From positions 1-17,677 of the forward strand of contig JAEXSP010000022.1 in the NCBI GenBank assembly GCA_023453795.1: a stretch of DNA of 17,677 nt, read 5' to 3'. Source of the DNA: Bacillota bacterium. Lineage in GTDB: Bacteria; Bacillota; Clostridia; Acetivibrionales; JAEXSP01. The position numbers and the translations under genes are program-made. This document shows, in pieces, positions 1-7,054 of the stretch. The notes under the pieces were generated by a model. The model did no database searches. It had not been told where the DNA came from and saw nothing but the letters and a program-made list of their open reading frames with translations. Each line of letters opens with the position of its first letter. Within the stretch, counting starts at the first letter, position 1.

Positions 1-45
1 CTCCAATGGAATATAGGCAATATCTTATTAATCAGATAGCATAAA

Positions 46-79
46 AATGACGTCAACCAATTAAATGATTGACGTCATT
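46..79. repeat. 11-bp inverted repeat with twin TGACGTCA boxes; possible terminator or operator
   Basis: The arms at 46-56 (aatgacgtcaa) and 69-79 (ttgacgtcatt) are perfect reverse complements separated by 12 bases. Each arm contains the 8-bp palindrome TGACGTCA (48-55 and 70-77), and the two centres are 22 bp apart, about two helical turns. T-rich sequence follows at 85-97, and on the other strand a short T-run follows the left arm. It could therefore be a terminator for a gene to the left of the window, or a double operator. The sequence does not decide between these. Confidence 0.5.
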
Positions 80-124
80 AAGGAATTTTTATTTTTCCAC
101 TGTCTACTTGACAGGGGGCGGTTC

Positions 125-148
125 AAAGGCCTTAAAAATGAAGCCTTT
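125..148. repeat. Short inverted repeat left of the RAYT element
   Basis: The arms aaaggc (125-130) and gccttt (143-148) pair. Two further A-T pairs form if one C is bulged. A T-run follows at 154-158. The hairpin lies just outside the 161-186 repeat, and nearby 112-124 carries a degenerate copy of the ggggacggttc core. It could be a weak terminator or a decayed REP-like hairpin. No gene is visible in 1-160. Confidence 0.35.
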
Positions 149-160
149 AAGTGCTTTTTA

Positions 161-186
161 AAATCAAGGGGACGGTTCTATTGATT
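161..186 (+). repeat. RAYT-associated repeat, copy 1 (left end)
   Basis: A 26-bp repeat with core ggggacggttct and 6-bp terminal arms aatcaa (162-167) and ttgatt (181-186). It is the inverted partner of 985-1010, with a single difference (a for g at 180). It has the same orientation as the solitary copy at 3868-3893. Confidence 0.85.
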
Positions 187-230
187 ACCTGACAATAATG
201 TGCTATTATGGAAATACGGGGTGGTTGCGT

Positions 231-986
231 ATGCCAAGAACTGCAAGGGAAAAATGTGAAAGTGGTATATACCACGTTATGTTAAGAGGAATCAACAGGT
301 ATGATATATTCCATGATGAGGAAGATTACCTTAGATTTCTTGAAACACTTATGAAGACTAAAGGAAAAGATAATTACTCTATTTATGCCTACTGTCTTAT
401 GAGTAATCATGTTCATTTGGTGCTGCATGAGCAAAAAGAAGAAATATCCAAGATTATGAAGAGAATAGGGGTAAGCTATGCGTGGTGGTATAACCGGAAA
501 TACGACCGTGTTGGACATGTATTTCAAGACCGTTTCAGGAGTGAGAGTATAAAGGATGACAGCTATTTATTATGTGCCGTTAGATATGTTCATAATAATC
601 CTGTCAAGGCCGGGCTGGTCAAAGCCGCTGAAGAATACAGATGGAGCAGTGTTAAAGCTTACTATGGTTTAAGAGAATATCCTGAAGGCTTAACTGGAAA
701 AAGTTTTATATTAGGTATGTTATCAGAAAACGAGTTATCGGAATATACAAAAGCAGAGAACCAAGATAATTTTATTGACTATGAAATTAAAATACGTAAA
801 AAAGACGAGGAATTAATAAATAACTTATTGGAATTGTTAAATGGCGAGCCAATATCCGTACTGCATACAATGGATGTGAAGAAAAGAAATGAAATACTGC
901 GAGAACTAAAAGAAATTCATGGGGTAACTCAAAGGCAGATTGCCAGGGTTACAGGAATTAGTCAAAGTGCGGTCTCGCAAGCATAA
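231..986 (+). CDS. REP-associated tyrosine transposase (Y1/HUH superfamily, IS200-like)
   Basis: This protein of 251 residues is a Y1-type transposase that cuts and joins single-stranded DNA at REP-like hairpins. Visible motifs are the N-terminal MPRTAR and GIYHVMLRG blocks, the metal-binding HUH signature HVHLVL (HVH at residues 60-62) and the block RYVHNNPVKAG. The last supplies the likely catalytic tyrosine Y119; Y112 is nearby. A C-terminal helix-turn-helix (about 220-251, GVTQRQIARVTGISQSAVSQ) is typical of clostridial RAYTs. An upstream in-frame ATG exists at 198. I prefer the ATG at 231 because the family begins with MPRTAR and a ggggtgg site lies at 218-224. The coding frame appears intact with all catalytic residues present, so it may be active. 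It is flanked by inverted repeats and encodes no accessory protein. Confidence 0.9.
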   Translation: MPRTAREKCESGIYHVMLRGINRYDIFHDEEDYLRFLETLMKTKGKDNYSIYAYCLMSNHVHLVLHEQKEEISKIMKRIGVSYAWWYNRKYDRVGHVFQDRFRSESIKDDSYLLCAVRYVHNNPVKAGLVKAAEEYRWSSVKAYYGLREYPEGLTGKSFILGMLSENELSEYTKAENQDNFIDYEIKIRKKDEELINNLLELLNGEPISVLHTMDVKKRNEILRELKEIHGVTQRQIARVTGISQSAVSQA

Positions 987-1010
987 TCAACAGAACCGTC
1001 CCCTTGATTT
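985..1010 (-). repeat. RAYT-associated repeat, copy 2 (right end)
   Basis: Inverted copy of 161-186, containing agaaccgtcccc. It overlaps the transposase stop codon on its left. On its right it abuts the gagaggag ribosome binding site (1012-1019) of the methyltransferase-like gene, so the native promoter of that gene has probably been displaced. Confidence 0.85.
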
Positions 1011-1026
1011 AGAGAGGAGAAAGACA

Positions 1027-2055
1027 GTGACAAATAGCTTATTAAGACAAATAACAGCGCAATTACTTGACCCTAAGGATAATTACGGTGAATTGTTTCA
1101 GGCTGTTAACAATATGTATGAAATGTTCATAAAGGCATCGGGCATGGAAGCGGACAGCAGCAGTGGGAACAGCAGCGACATATACCTTCAGAACGGTAAA
1201 GCCATAGGTACAGCATGGGCAGCGTTGTGCGTAAAGGAAATCATGAGAACCAAAAGGTTCGTGCAGGGAATGTATGAAGGAATAAAAGCTGCAAAAGAGA
1301 AATTCAAGGGTACTCCTATTCATATTGTTTATGCGGGAACAGGACCGTTTGCAACACTGGCTGTACCAATGACCACCCTTTTCACAAGCAAGGAAATCAA
1401 TTTCACTTTTCTTGAGATAAACAAGGAAAGCATACGACTTCTTGAGAATGTTATTAAGGCTTTTCAAATAGATGATTATGTCAATGAAATCGTACAGTGT
1501 GATGCAACGGCATATAAATATGATAAGGACAAACCGATACATATGGTTGTATCCGAGACCATGCAGAATGCACTCCAGAAGGAGCCGCAGGTCGCAATAA
1601 CCATGAATCTGGCAAAGCAGATGGATCGGGATGGCATATTCATTCCGCAAAATATTGCAGTTGAGGCTGTACTGCTCCATCCGGGCAGAAGTATGGAGAG
1701 GATGATGAGCCAGGATGTTTATAAAGAAAAGTACTATCATTCTCTCAGCACTGTATTTGAGGTTAATAAGGATATTATAAATACTTATGACATACCGGAT
1801 ATGCCGTGTGAAAAGTTCATATTTCCTGAAAAGGTTGTTGATATACCTCAAGATATTGAAGCCGGATTTGATGATTTATGTCTCTTCACAAGGATATATG
1901 TATTTGGGGATATTTATCTTGACTACTGGAGCTGTTCTTTGACCATGCCAAAGAAGTTAGAGGCAATAGGCCGGGAAAAGAGCATTCCCCAAAAGGCTGT
2001 GTTCAGATATGAGGTAAGTGAAAAACCAGGATTTCAATATTCGCTGAAAGCGTAG
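1027..2055 (+). CDS. Class I SAM-dependent methyltransferase-like protein
   Basis: A predicted 342-residue soluble protein with a Rossmann methyltransferase core. The glycine-rich SAM loop is YAGTGPFATL (residues 102-111). The acidic end of strand 2 is FLEIN (128-132). CDATAY (158-163) is at the adenine-binding position, and SETMQNALQKEP (176-187) lies where protein-arginine methyltransferases carry their acidic loop. GIFIPQNIAVEAVLL follows. This layout resembles the PRMT-like branch, but the substrate cannot be read from the sequence. The start is taken as GTG at 1027, because gagaggaga (1012-1020) is correctly spaced and any earlier in-frame start (ATG 940) would lie inside the transposase and its repeat. 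No promoter lies between the RAYT repeat and the gene, so transcription may come through the RAYT. It converges on the BtrH-like gene. Confidence 0.65.
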   Translation: MTNSLLRQITAQLLDPKDNYGELFQAVNNMYEMFIKASGMEADSSSGNSSDIYLQNGKAIGTAWAALCVKEIMRTKRFVQGMYEGIKAAKEKFKGTPIHIVYAGTGPFATLAVPMTTLFTSKEINFTFLEINKESIRLLENVIKAFQIDDYVNEIVQCDATAYKYDKDKPIHMVVSETMQNALQKEPQVAITMNLAKQMDRDGIFIPQNIAVEAVLLHPGRSMERMMSQDVYKEKYYHSLSTVFEVNKDIINTYDIPDMPCEKFIFPEKVVDIPQDIEAGFDDLCLFTRIYVFGDIYLDYWSCSLTMPKKLEAIGREKSIPQKAVFRYEVSEKPGFQYSLKA

Positions 2056-2059
2056 GGAA

Positions 2060-2101
2060 ACCTTTGCAAAAGCCTTCGTGTATACAAAGTAAGCAAAAGG
2101 T
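2060..2101. repeat. Imperfect hairpin downstream of the methyltransferase gene
   Basis: The arms acctttgc (2060-2067) and gcaaaaggt (2093-2101) pair with one bulged A. There is no T-run, so this is a poor terminator on its own. Confidence 0.35.
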
Positions 2102-2145
2102 CCTGCGGCTATTCATATAGATAAATTGAAAATAATTTATGTACT

Positions 2146-2184
2146 CAACCATCGTAAAATCTCCAGAATGGTTGGATATTTTAC
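2146..2184. terminator. Interleaved inverted repeats between convergent genes; probable bidirectional terminator
   Basis: Two overlapping stems are possible. One is caaccat (2146-2152) with atggttg (2168-2174). The other is gtaaaatctcc (2154-2164) with ggatattttac (2174-2184), with one mismatch. The order A-B-A'-B' means the two stems are either alternatives or a pseudoknot. The position between two convergent stop codons suggests transcription termination in both directions, but the T-tracts are weak. Confidence 0.45.
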
Positions 2185-2191
2185 TAGTTAT

Positions 2192-3769
2192 TTAATTCAA
2201 CTTATATAGCAAATTAACCGCAAATATGTGCATGTTAGGACAATTGGGCAGAGTTATGCTTTTAATAATATTCTCTGAATCTGTCGTGATTGTCTGGCAA
2301 TAAATGTATCTTTCTTCCTTTAGGGATAAATTGTCCCTTCTTGAGTTGTGTACTTTCAAAACGACTTTATCGCCGCATAATGGCGTGCTGTAATAAAAGT
2401 CTGTAAGCTCAATGACTTTTTCATCAAAACTTCCGTTTGAAAAGTTAATAACAAGCTTTTCGGAAAAGCTGCCCCATTCGCAGCATCCCAGTATTTTAAA
2501 TTCACTGTACTTATTTTCGGGAAAAACAATTGTCTGCCCGTTACAGGAAATATTATCGCAGCTTAATGTAAGTGGATCCGGAAAGAGAAAACATCCCTCA
2601 GTTGTTGTAAATTCACCGACCTTAGGAGCATCTTCAATTAAAAGGCATTCTCCGAAGCCCGTAAAATCGGAATTGCAGTTTTTATCCTTATAATCTCCAA
2701 AGCCATGATTATTAAAATAATCTGTTATATCCAACTTTATGACCTTCAACTCTTCCGAATTTGTTTTACCGGTCAGGCAGCTTACCGATTGCTGCCCGAG
2801 AAGCATGCTCTTAAGGCTGTTTAAGGCCTTTTCCTCTGCAGTGATCATATCCAGTATTTTTAAAGACAGCTTTTCTTTGAAACCGGCAGTGTTACCGGTA
2901 TTATAGGCCTTTACGGTCATTGCGTAATTAATATTCCATTTGGAGGATAGAAGCCTGAAAGTTTGTGCCAGACTGCCAAGTTCCTTATTACACCCCTTTT
3001 GGGATAAGTATTCCAATAATTCGGCAAATTTGACACGTTTGTTTGATATCCAATTAATGTCCATAAGAATAGGGGAAGACCAGATATCATTTTGATTTGA
3101 TATCTCAGATTTTAAGTCAAGGGAGGCCCTTATATCTTCTGCAAAACATCTGATACTGTCAAACGAGCTCTGAGAATTATTCAAACCCTCAATACTTACG
3201 ATGGCATCCTCAATAACATCCTGCCATTGTACACTATTCTCCGCAGCAGCCGATAATTTAAAGGAAATAAAATTCTGCCTGCAGCCCTTTAAAAATTCTT
3301 CTTTGTCAATTTCTACACAATCCTTCATAAAAAAAGAGTCCGAACAGTACACTTTTGAAAAATCCTCTTCAAAGCCGATAACGCTGCAGTTATGCATTGT
3401 GCTGGCTCTTTTATAGTTTACAAGCCAGTGTAAGTAATAGGAATTCAAAAAAACAATATTCGGGTGCCCTGCTTTTAATTCACAGCATAAGGCCTTCAAG
3501 AGCTCATCATCTGCCGTAGTCATGTTTTCAATTCGCTGTATTCCATGATATTTTTCAAGCGAGTTTAAAATGCTGATACTTTCAAGACTTATTCGATGCC
3601 TTCCGGCTGTAGGATAGTTTGGATTCTCATTGGGAGAATACTGTATTTTTAATGACTGTGCATACATCAGATGAAAATCGCGCTGGAACCACGAAGCAAT
3701 AGATGCGATTTGATCTTCCATGCATGATCTAAAATTATCATGCGCTGGGTTTAATTTCATAAATAACAT
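2192..3769 (-). CDS. BtrH/C39-like cysteine-fold protein with C-terminal sugar-binding-like beta-sandwich
   Basis: This is a 525-residue protein with no signal peptide. Residues about 8-165 resemble the BtrH N-terminal (peptidase C39-like) domain. A cysteine follows the start (C16 in FRSCMEDQ), then H126 (MHNCSVIGF) and D144 (CSDSF), in triad order. Residues about 180-325 are helical, like the helical part that follows BtrH_N in its relatives. Residues about 343-525 match the pattern of a beta-sandwich found on glycosidases: LDITDYFNNHG, FTGFGECLL, then CNGQTIVFPENKYSEFKILG and FSNGSFDEKVIELTDF. BtrH itself transfers an acyl group from a carrier protein to an aminoglycoside; any acyltransfer here is inference. 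The ATG at 3769 has aggggg at 3776-3781 (minus) with 6-base spacing. The protein is cysteine-rich. The domain calls are from motif recognition only. Confidence 0.55.
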   Translation of the reverse strand: MLFMKLNPAHDNFRSCMEDQIASIASWFQRDFHLMYAQSLKIQYSPNENPNYPTAGRHRISLESISILNSLEKYHGIQRIENMTTADDELLKALCCELKAGHPNIVFLNSYYLHWLVNYKRASTMHNCSVIGFEEDFSKVYCSDSFFMKDCVEIDKEEFLKGCRQNFISFKLSAAAENSVQWQDVIEDAIVSIEGLNNSQSSFDSIRCFAEDIRASLDLKSEISNQNDIWSSPILMDINWISNKRVKFAELLEYLSQKGCNKELGSLAQTFRLLSSKWNINYAMTVKAYNTGNTAGFKEKLSLKILDMITAEEKALNSLKSMLLGQQSVSCLTGKTNSEELKVIKLDITDYFNNHGFGDYKDKNCNSDFTGFGECLLIEDAPKVGEFTTTEGCFLFPDPLTLSCDNISCNGQTIVFPENKYSEFKILGCCEWGSFSEKLVINFSNGSFDEKVIELTDFYYSTPLCGDKVVLKVHNSRRDNLSLKEERYIYCQTITTDSENIIKSITLPNCPNMHIFAVNLLYKLN

Positions 3770-3816
3770 TTTTAACCCCCTAAGGATAACAGTTAAATAC
3801 TTGTTTGTAATTCATG

Positions 3817-3825
3817 ATTGTACCA
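3817..3825 (-). promoter_or_regulatory. Extended -10 promoter for the BtrH-like gene
   Basis: On the minus strand this reads TGGTACAAT, an extended -10 (TGn plus TACAAT), 48 bases before the start codon. The -35 region is poor. Confidence 0.4.
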
Positions 3826-3867
3826 CTAAAGGTTGGGAAATTCCATAATATAAGTAAATTAATTGCA

Positions 3868-3893
3868 AAATCACGGGGACGGTTCTGTTGATT
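3868..3893 (+). repeat. Solitary RAYT-associated repeat, copy 3
   Basis: A 26-bp copy of the RAYT repeat that differs from the complement of copy 2 at one position (c for a at 3874). It lies in the divergent intergenic region between the BtrH-like gene and the germinant receptor operon, with no transposase next to it. It is in direct orientation with copy 1 and inverted to copy 2. Confidence 0.85.
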
Positions 3894-3970
3894 CTTGTTA
3901 ATAATAGGATATTATTGCAGTCCAACTCCGGCTTTTTTTGTTTTTGGTTAACATTTCTTAATAACACAAT

Positions 3971-4000
3971 TCATACGAGGGTGTAAATAGAAGAATAATA
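3971..4000 (+). promoter_or_regulatory. Sigma-G-like promoter of the germinant receptor operon
   Basis: TCATA (3971-3975) and AATAATA (3994-4000) are separated by 18 bases. The forespore sigma-G pattern is roughly GHATR, 17-18 bases, CATWMTA. The -10 matches 6 of 7 and the -35 misses only its first base. The predicted transcript would start near 4007, about 35 bases before the gerA start codon. The expected forespore expression of germinant receptors supports the reading. Confidence 0.5.
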
Positions 4001-4041
4001 TTCTTGATGCGAAAAATGCCGCCCAGAAGTTCGGAGGATGC

Positions 4042-5637
4042 ATGTTCAGGAAGCTTATAAGAAAAATAAAACTAAATAATCTGTTGAACAGTTCAAATTG
4101 CAATGCTAACGAAAAAAACGGACAAGGAACGAAAAGTACTCATACTGCAGAAATACCCAAAGAAATACAGGGTTTGAAAAATAAGTTGCAGGATAGTTTC
4201 AATAATTGCAGTGACTTTGTTATGAGAGAAATCACGATTGGCAAAGAACGGAAGCAAAAGCTTTTGATTGCCTTTATTGACGGCTTGGTGAATAAGCAGT
4301 TGATTAACTCCGATATATTGCATCCATTGATGATAGAAGCTGCTTCTGTGGAAATAAGGAACAAAAACGTAATGGAATTGATTCAATGTCAATGGCTGAA
4401 CTCATGTGAAATAGATGAGGTCTCGGATTTTGAGCAGTCTCTGGATCATATGCTTTCAGGTGATGTAGTCATTTTTATTGAGGGCGAGAAAACGGGTATA
4501 AAAGTTGTCATGCGGCACTGGGATAAAAGAAGTGTTGAGCAGCCTCAAACCGAATCTGTTGTACGCGGCCCGAGAGAGGGCTTTACAGAAACCCTTCGCA
4601 CAAATACCTCCCTGCTAAGGCGTAAAATAAAGAATAAGAATCTCAAATTCGAAACAATAAAGGTCGGCGAGCAAACCAACACCGATATTTGTTTATGTTA
4701 TATAGAAGGAATAGCAAATAATGAAGTGATCAGCACTGTCAGGGAAAGAATCAGCAGAATAAAAACAGATGCCGTGCTAGAATCCGGTTATATAGAAGAA
4801 TTTATTGAAGAATCGGCTTTTAACATATTTCCGACGGTCGGAAATACTGAAAAACCAGATATAGCAGCGGCAAAGATACTGGAAGGGCGAGTCGCAATAA
4901 TATGTGACGGTACGCCTTTTGTCCTTACGGTCCCGTACTTGTTTGTTGAAGCGATACAATCAAGTGAGGATTATTATAACAGGTCGATATATGCAACACT
5001 CAGCAGATTAGTTAGAGTCCTGGCAATTTTTATTACAACTATGCTGCCTGCTTATTATGTTGCATTAGTCAATTATCACCAGGGCATCATACCCTATAAG
5101 CTTTTATTGACTATGACGGCTTCCAGAGAAGGCATTCCTTTTTCTGCATTGACGGAAGCATTAGTTATGGTCGTCACATTTGAACTGCTCCGTGAAGCGG
5201 GCATCAGGATGCCGAGAGCAATCGGACAAGCTGTAAGCATAGTGGGTGCGCTGGTTATAGGTGATGCTGCAGTAAACGCCGGCCTTATAAGCAGCCCAAT
5301 GGTTATTGTTATTGCGATTACTGCGATAACAAGCTTCATTGTGTCTTCACTTGCCGGTACAGTGTTGATTATACGCATTATAACGATGATAGCAGCAAAT
5401 ATAATAGGAATACTTGGAATTTTACTTGTTTCCATTGCTTTTTTTATTCATATGTGCAATACAAGGTCTTTTGGAGTAAATTACCTTTTTCCCTTTACTC
5501 CGGTCAGCGTAACGGATTTAAAAGATACTTTTGTTCGTTTTCCGATGTGGGCTATGCTCACCCGGCCAAAGGAAATTACCTGGGAGCATGGGAATGAGGC
5601 AAGATACAGGAATGAGAATCCGAAGAAAGGGAAATAG
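4042..5637 (+). CDS. Spore germinant receptor subunit A (GerA family)
   Basis: This 531-residue protein is the A subunit of a spore germinant receptor in the inner spore membrane, where it works with the B and C subunits to sense nutrients and trigger ion release. Residues 1 to about 310 are the soluble cytoplasmic part, containing VVRGPREGFTETLRTNTSLLRRKIKN, trimmed here to its key blocks GPREGF and TNTSLLR. The membrane part (about 325-480) carries the family hallmark blocks REGIPFSALTEAL, LREAGIRMPRAIGQAVSIVG and ALVIGDAAVNAGL, with about five or six membrane segments. FPFTPVS and a short basic tail end it. Length is normal for the family. The start has cggagg at 4032-4037, spacing 4. The stop is 3 bases before gerC. 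Which germinant it senses cannot be read from the sequence. Confidence 0.93.
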   Translation: MFRKLIRKIKLNNLLNSSNCNANEKNGQGTKSTHTAEIPKEIQGLKNKLQDSFNNCSDFVMREITIGKERKQKLLIAFIDGLVNKQLINSDILHPLMIEAASVEIRNKNVMELIQCQWLNSCEIDEVSDFEQSLDHMLSGDVVIFIEGEKTGIKVVMRHWDKRSVEQPQTESVVRGPREGFTETLRTNTSLLRRKIKNKNLKFETIKVGEQTNTDICLCYIEGIANNEVISTVRERISRIKTDAVLESGYIEEFIEESAFNIFPTVGNTEKPDIAAAKILEGRVAIICDGTPFVLTVPYLFVEAIQSSEDYYNRSIYATLSRLVRVLAIFITTMLPAYYVALVNYHQGIIPYKLLLTMTASREGIPFSALTEALVMVVTFELLREAGIRMPRAIGQAVSIVGALVIGDAAVNAGLISSPMVIVIAITAITSFIVSSLAGTVLIIRIITMIAANIIGILGILLVSIAFFIHMCNTRSFGVNYLFPFTPVSVTDLKDTFVRFPMWAMLTRPKEITWEHGNEARYRNENPKKGK

Positions 5638-5640
5638 TAA

Positions 5641-6822
5641 ATGAAAGGGTATATCAAAACCTTTGTAATATCCGTAATGCTTTTAACGCTGACAGGCTGC
5701 TGGAATCTTCGTGATCTGACAGATCTGGCAATTATGACAGGAGTCGCCATCGATAAAACCAAGGATAATTACATAGAAATGACTGTACAAATCGTAAAAC
5801 CTGAGGCCGTAAAAACGGCTATGGGCAGCGGAGGAAGCAGCGCCAGCAATACCGGCAAGGCGTATGTGAATGTTACCTCATATGGCAAAACAATGTTTGA
5901 GGCAGCAAGAAATTTACTGGCAAAGCTGAATAAAAAGGCATACTTTGCTCAGGTGCAGCTTATTGTCATATCTGAAGACGCTGCCAGAGACGGTATAAGC
6001 AATTATTTTGACCTGTTCGAAAGGGATGCGGAAACACGAGGACGGGCTGATATTATGATAGCAAAAGGTATGAAGGCAAAAACTGTATTGGAAGCTGAAA
6101 GCAGATTGACTAAGCTGCCTACAACGCATAATGTTGAAGCTTTAAGAGCAAGCAAAAGATTCGGAAAAATAATCAGAACTACTTCAATTGATGTATTGAA
6201 AAGTAATAGCATGAAAGGTAATGATATAGTACTGCCTGTAATATATAACAATGGTCAGCAAAATGATGTGTATCAGGAAGATCTTATCATGGAAGGAACG
6301 GCTGTAATAAGAAAGGATAAGCTGGTCGGTTTTTTCGACGCGTATCAAACCAGAGGATACTTATTTGCGAAGAGTAAGCTGAATAGCACAATCATCAATG
6401 TGCCGAGCCCGCTGAATCCGGAAAAGGCCGTTTCTATCGAGGTGATACGCTCAAGAGGCAAAATCGAAGCCAAAATGAATAACGGAAAGCCGGTATGCAG
6501 TATTGAAGTCAAAACAGAGGGCAATATAGGGGAACAGCAGGAAGCTGGCGATTTAACGAAGCCGGATACCATAAAGGCTCTGGAAAGCGAGACTGAAAAT
6601 GAGATTAGAGATGAAATTATAAATACAGTTAAAATTTCTCAAAAGGAATATCAAAGTGACGTTTTCGGGTTTATTAACGATATTTATAAAAATTACTATT
6701 CTGAATGGAAAGGTATCGTAGATAATTGGCCCGACATATACAGTAAAACTGCTGTGAATGTGAAGGTAAAGTTTAAAATAAGAAGCTCCGGTTTGATCAA
6801 GGAACCCAGCAAACCCAAATAA
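5641..6822 (+). CDS. Spore germinant receptor subunit C, lipoprotein (Ger(x)C family)
   Basis: A predicted 393-residue lipoprotein subunit of the same receptor, anchored by a lipid on the outer face of the inner spore membrane. The N-terminus is a lipoprotein signal with lipobox LTGC, lipidated cysteine C20, followed by the family signature CWNLRDLTDLAIMTGVAIDK. A Gly/Ser-rich loop lies near residues 60-70 (GSGGSSASN). Further Ger(x)C blocks are FAQVQLIVISEDAARDG and the C-terminal helical region leading to a basic end. Length is typical. The spacer to gerA is only 3 bases, with aaaggg at 5626-5631 serving as ribosome binding site, so the two are probably translationally coupled. Confidence 0.92.
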   Translation: MKGYIKTFVISVMLLTLTGCWNLRDLTDLAIMTGVAIDKTKDNYIEMTVQIVKPEAVKTAMGSGGSSASNTGKAYVNVTSYGKTMFEAARNLLAKLNKKAYFAQVQLIVISEDAARDGISNYFDLFERDAETRGRADIMIAKGMKAKTVLEAESRLTKLPTTHNVEALRASKRFGKIIRTTSIDVLKSNSMKGNDIVLPVIYNNGQQNDVYQEDLIMEGTAVIRKDKLVGFFDAYQTRGYLFAKSKLNSTIINVPSPLNPEKAVSIEVIRSRGKIEAKMNNGKPVCSIEVKTEGNIGEQQEAGDLTKPDTIKALESETENEIRDEIINTVKISQKEYQSDVFGFINDIYKNYYSEWKGIVDNWPDIYSKTAVNVKVKFKIRSSGLIKEPSKPK

Positions 6823-6832
6823 AAGGTAGATT

Positions 6833-7054
6833 ATGAAAATTTTTGGATTGATCATGGTTTTTATACTTATTGCGGCAATAGATATACCTTCTGTAATGAA
6901 AAAAAAGACAGGCAAGGTGAAATACTTAGTTTTAATCGGGCTCATTGTTATTATAGGTTTTACTGTCAGTCTCTTGCAAATTGGCGGAAAAGCTCCGATT
7001 AGCCCGTCAAAAATAATTGAGTACCTGGTTAAGGTTGTCTTAGGAGAATTATAA
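6833..7054 (+). CDS. Small two-helix membrane protein, germinant receptor D-subunit-like
   Basis: A 73-residue protein with two hydrophobic helices (about residues 3-21 and 31-48) joined by a basic loop (MKKKTGKVK), then a short tail (GGKAPISPSKIIEYLVKVV). Small two-helix D-subunit proteins encoded in or beside gerA-type operons are known in Bacillus and modulate receptor function. Size, topology and position here fit that class. It starts 10 bases after gerC, and its stop codon overlaps the gerB start by one base (taatg at 7052-7056), so it is translated as part of the operon. Its placement between the C and B genes is uncommon as far as I know. Function is inferred from context. Confidence 0.75.
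   Translation: MKIFGLIMVFILIAAIDIPSVMKKKTGKVKYLVLIGLIVIIGFTVSLLQIGGKAPISPSKIIEYLVKVVLGEL

Larger units (their letters stand above)
161..1010 (+). mobile_element. REP-associated tyrosine transposase (RAYT) element bounded by 26-bp inverted repeats
   Basis: The element consists of a single Y1/HUH transposase gene between two inverted copies of a 26-bp repeat, at 161-186 and 985-1010, which match at 25 of 26 positions. Each copy has the core ggggacggttct and its own short terminal arms (aatcaa and ttgatt), so each could fold as a small hairpin, as REP sequences do. The transposase stop codon (984-986) lies inside the right repeat. In the RAYT family the enzyme acts on such palindromic repeats through single-stranded DNA. 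No flanking target duplication is evident, as expected for this mechanism. The element ends one or two bases before the ribosome binding site of the next gene. Confidence 0.8.

Noticed and set aside
940..1026. Methyltransferase start at ATG 940
   Set aside because: It would overlap the transposase C-terminus and the RAYT repeat and has no ribosome binding site. GTG 1027 has a well-spaced site.
1063..1851. 262-residue open frame on the minus strand
   Set aside because: It lies wholly inside the methyltransferase gene, has no ribosome binding site and an unlikely composition rich in Cys, Ile and Tyr. The plus strand has clear motifs.
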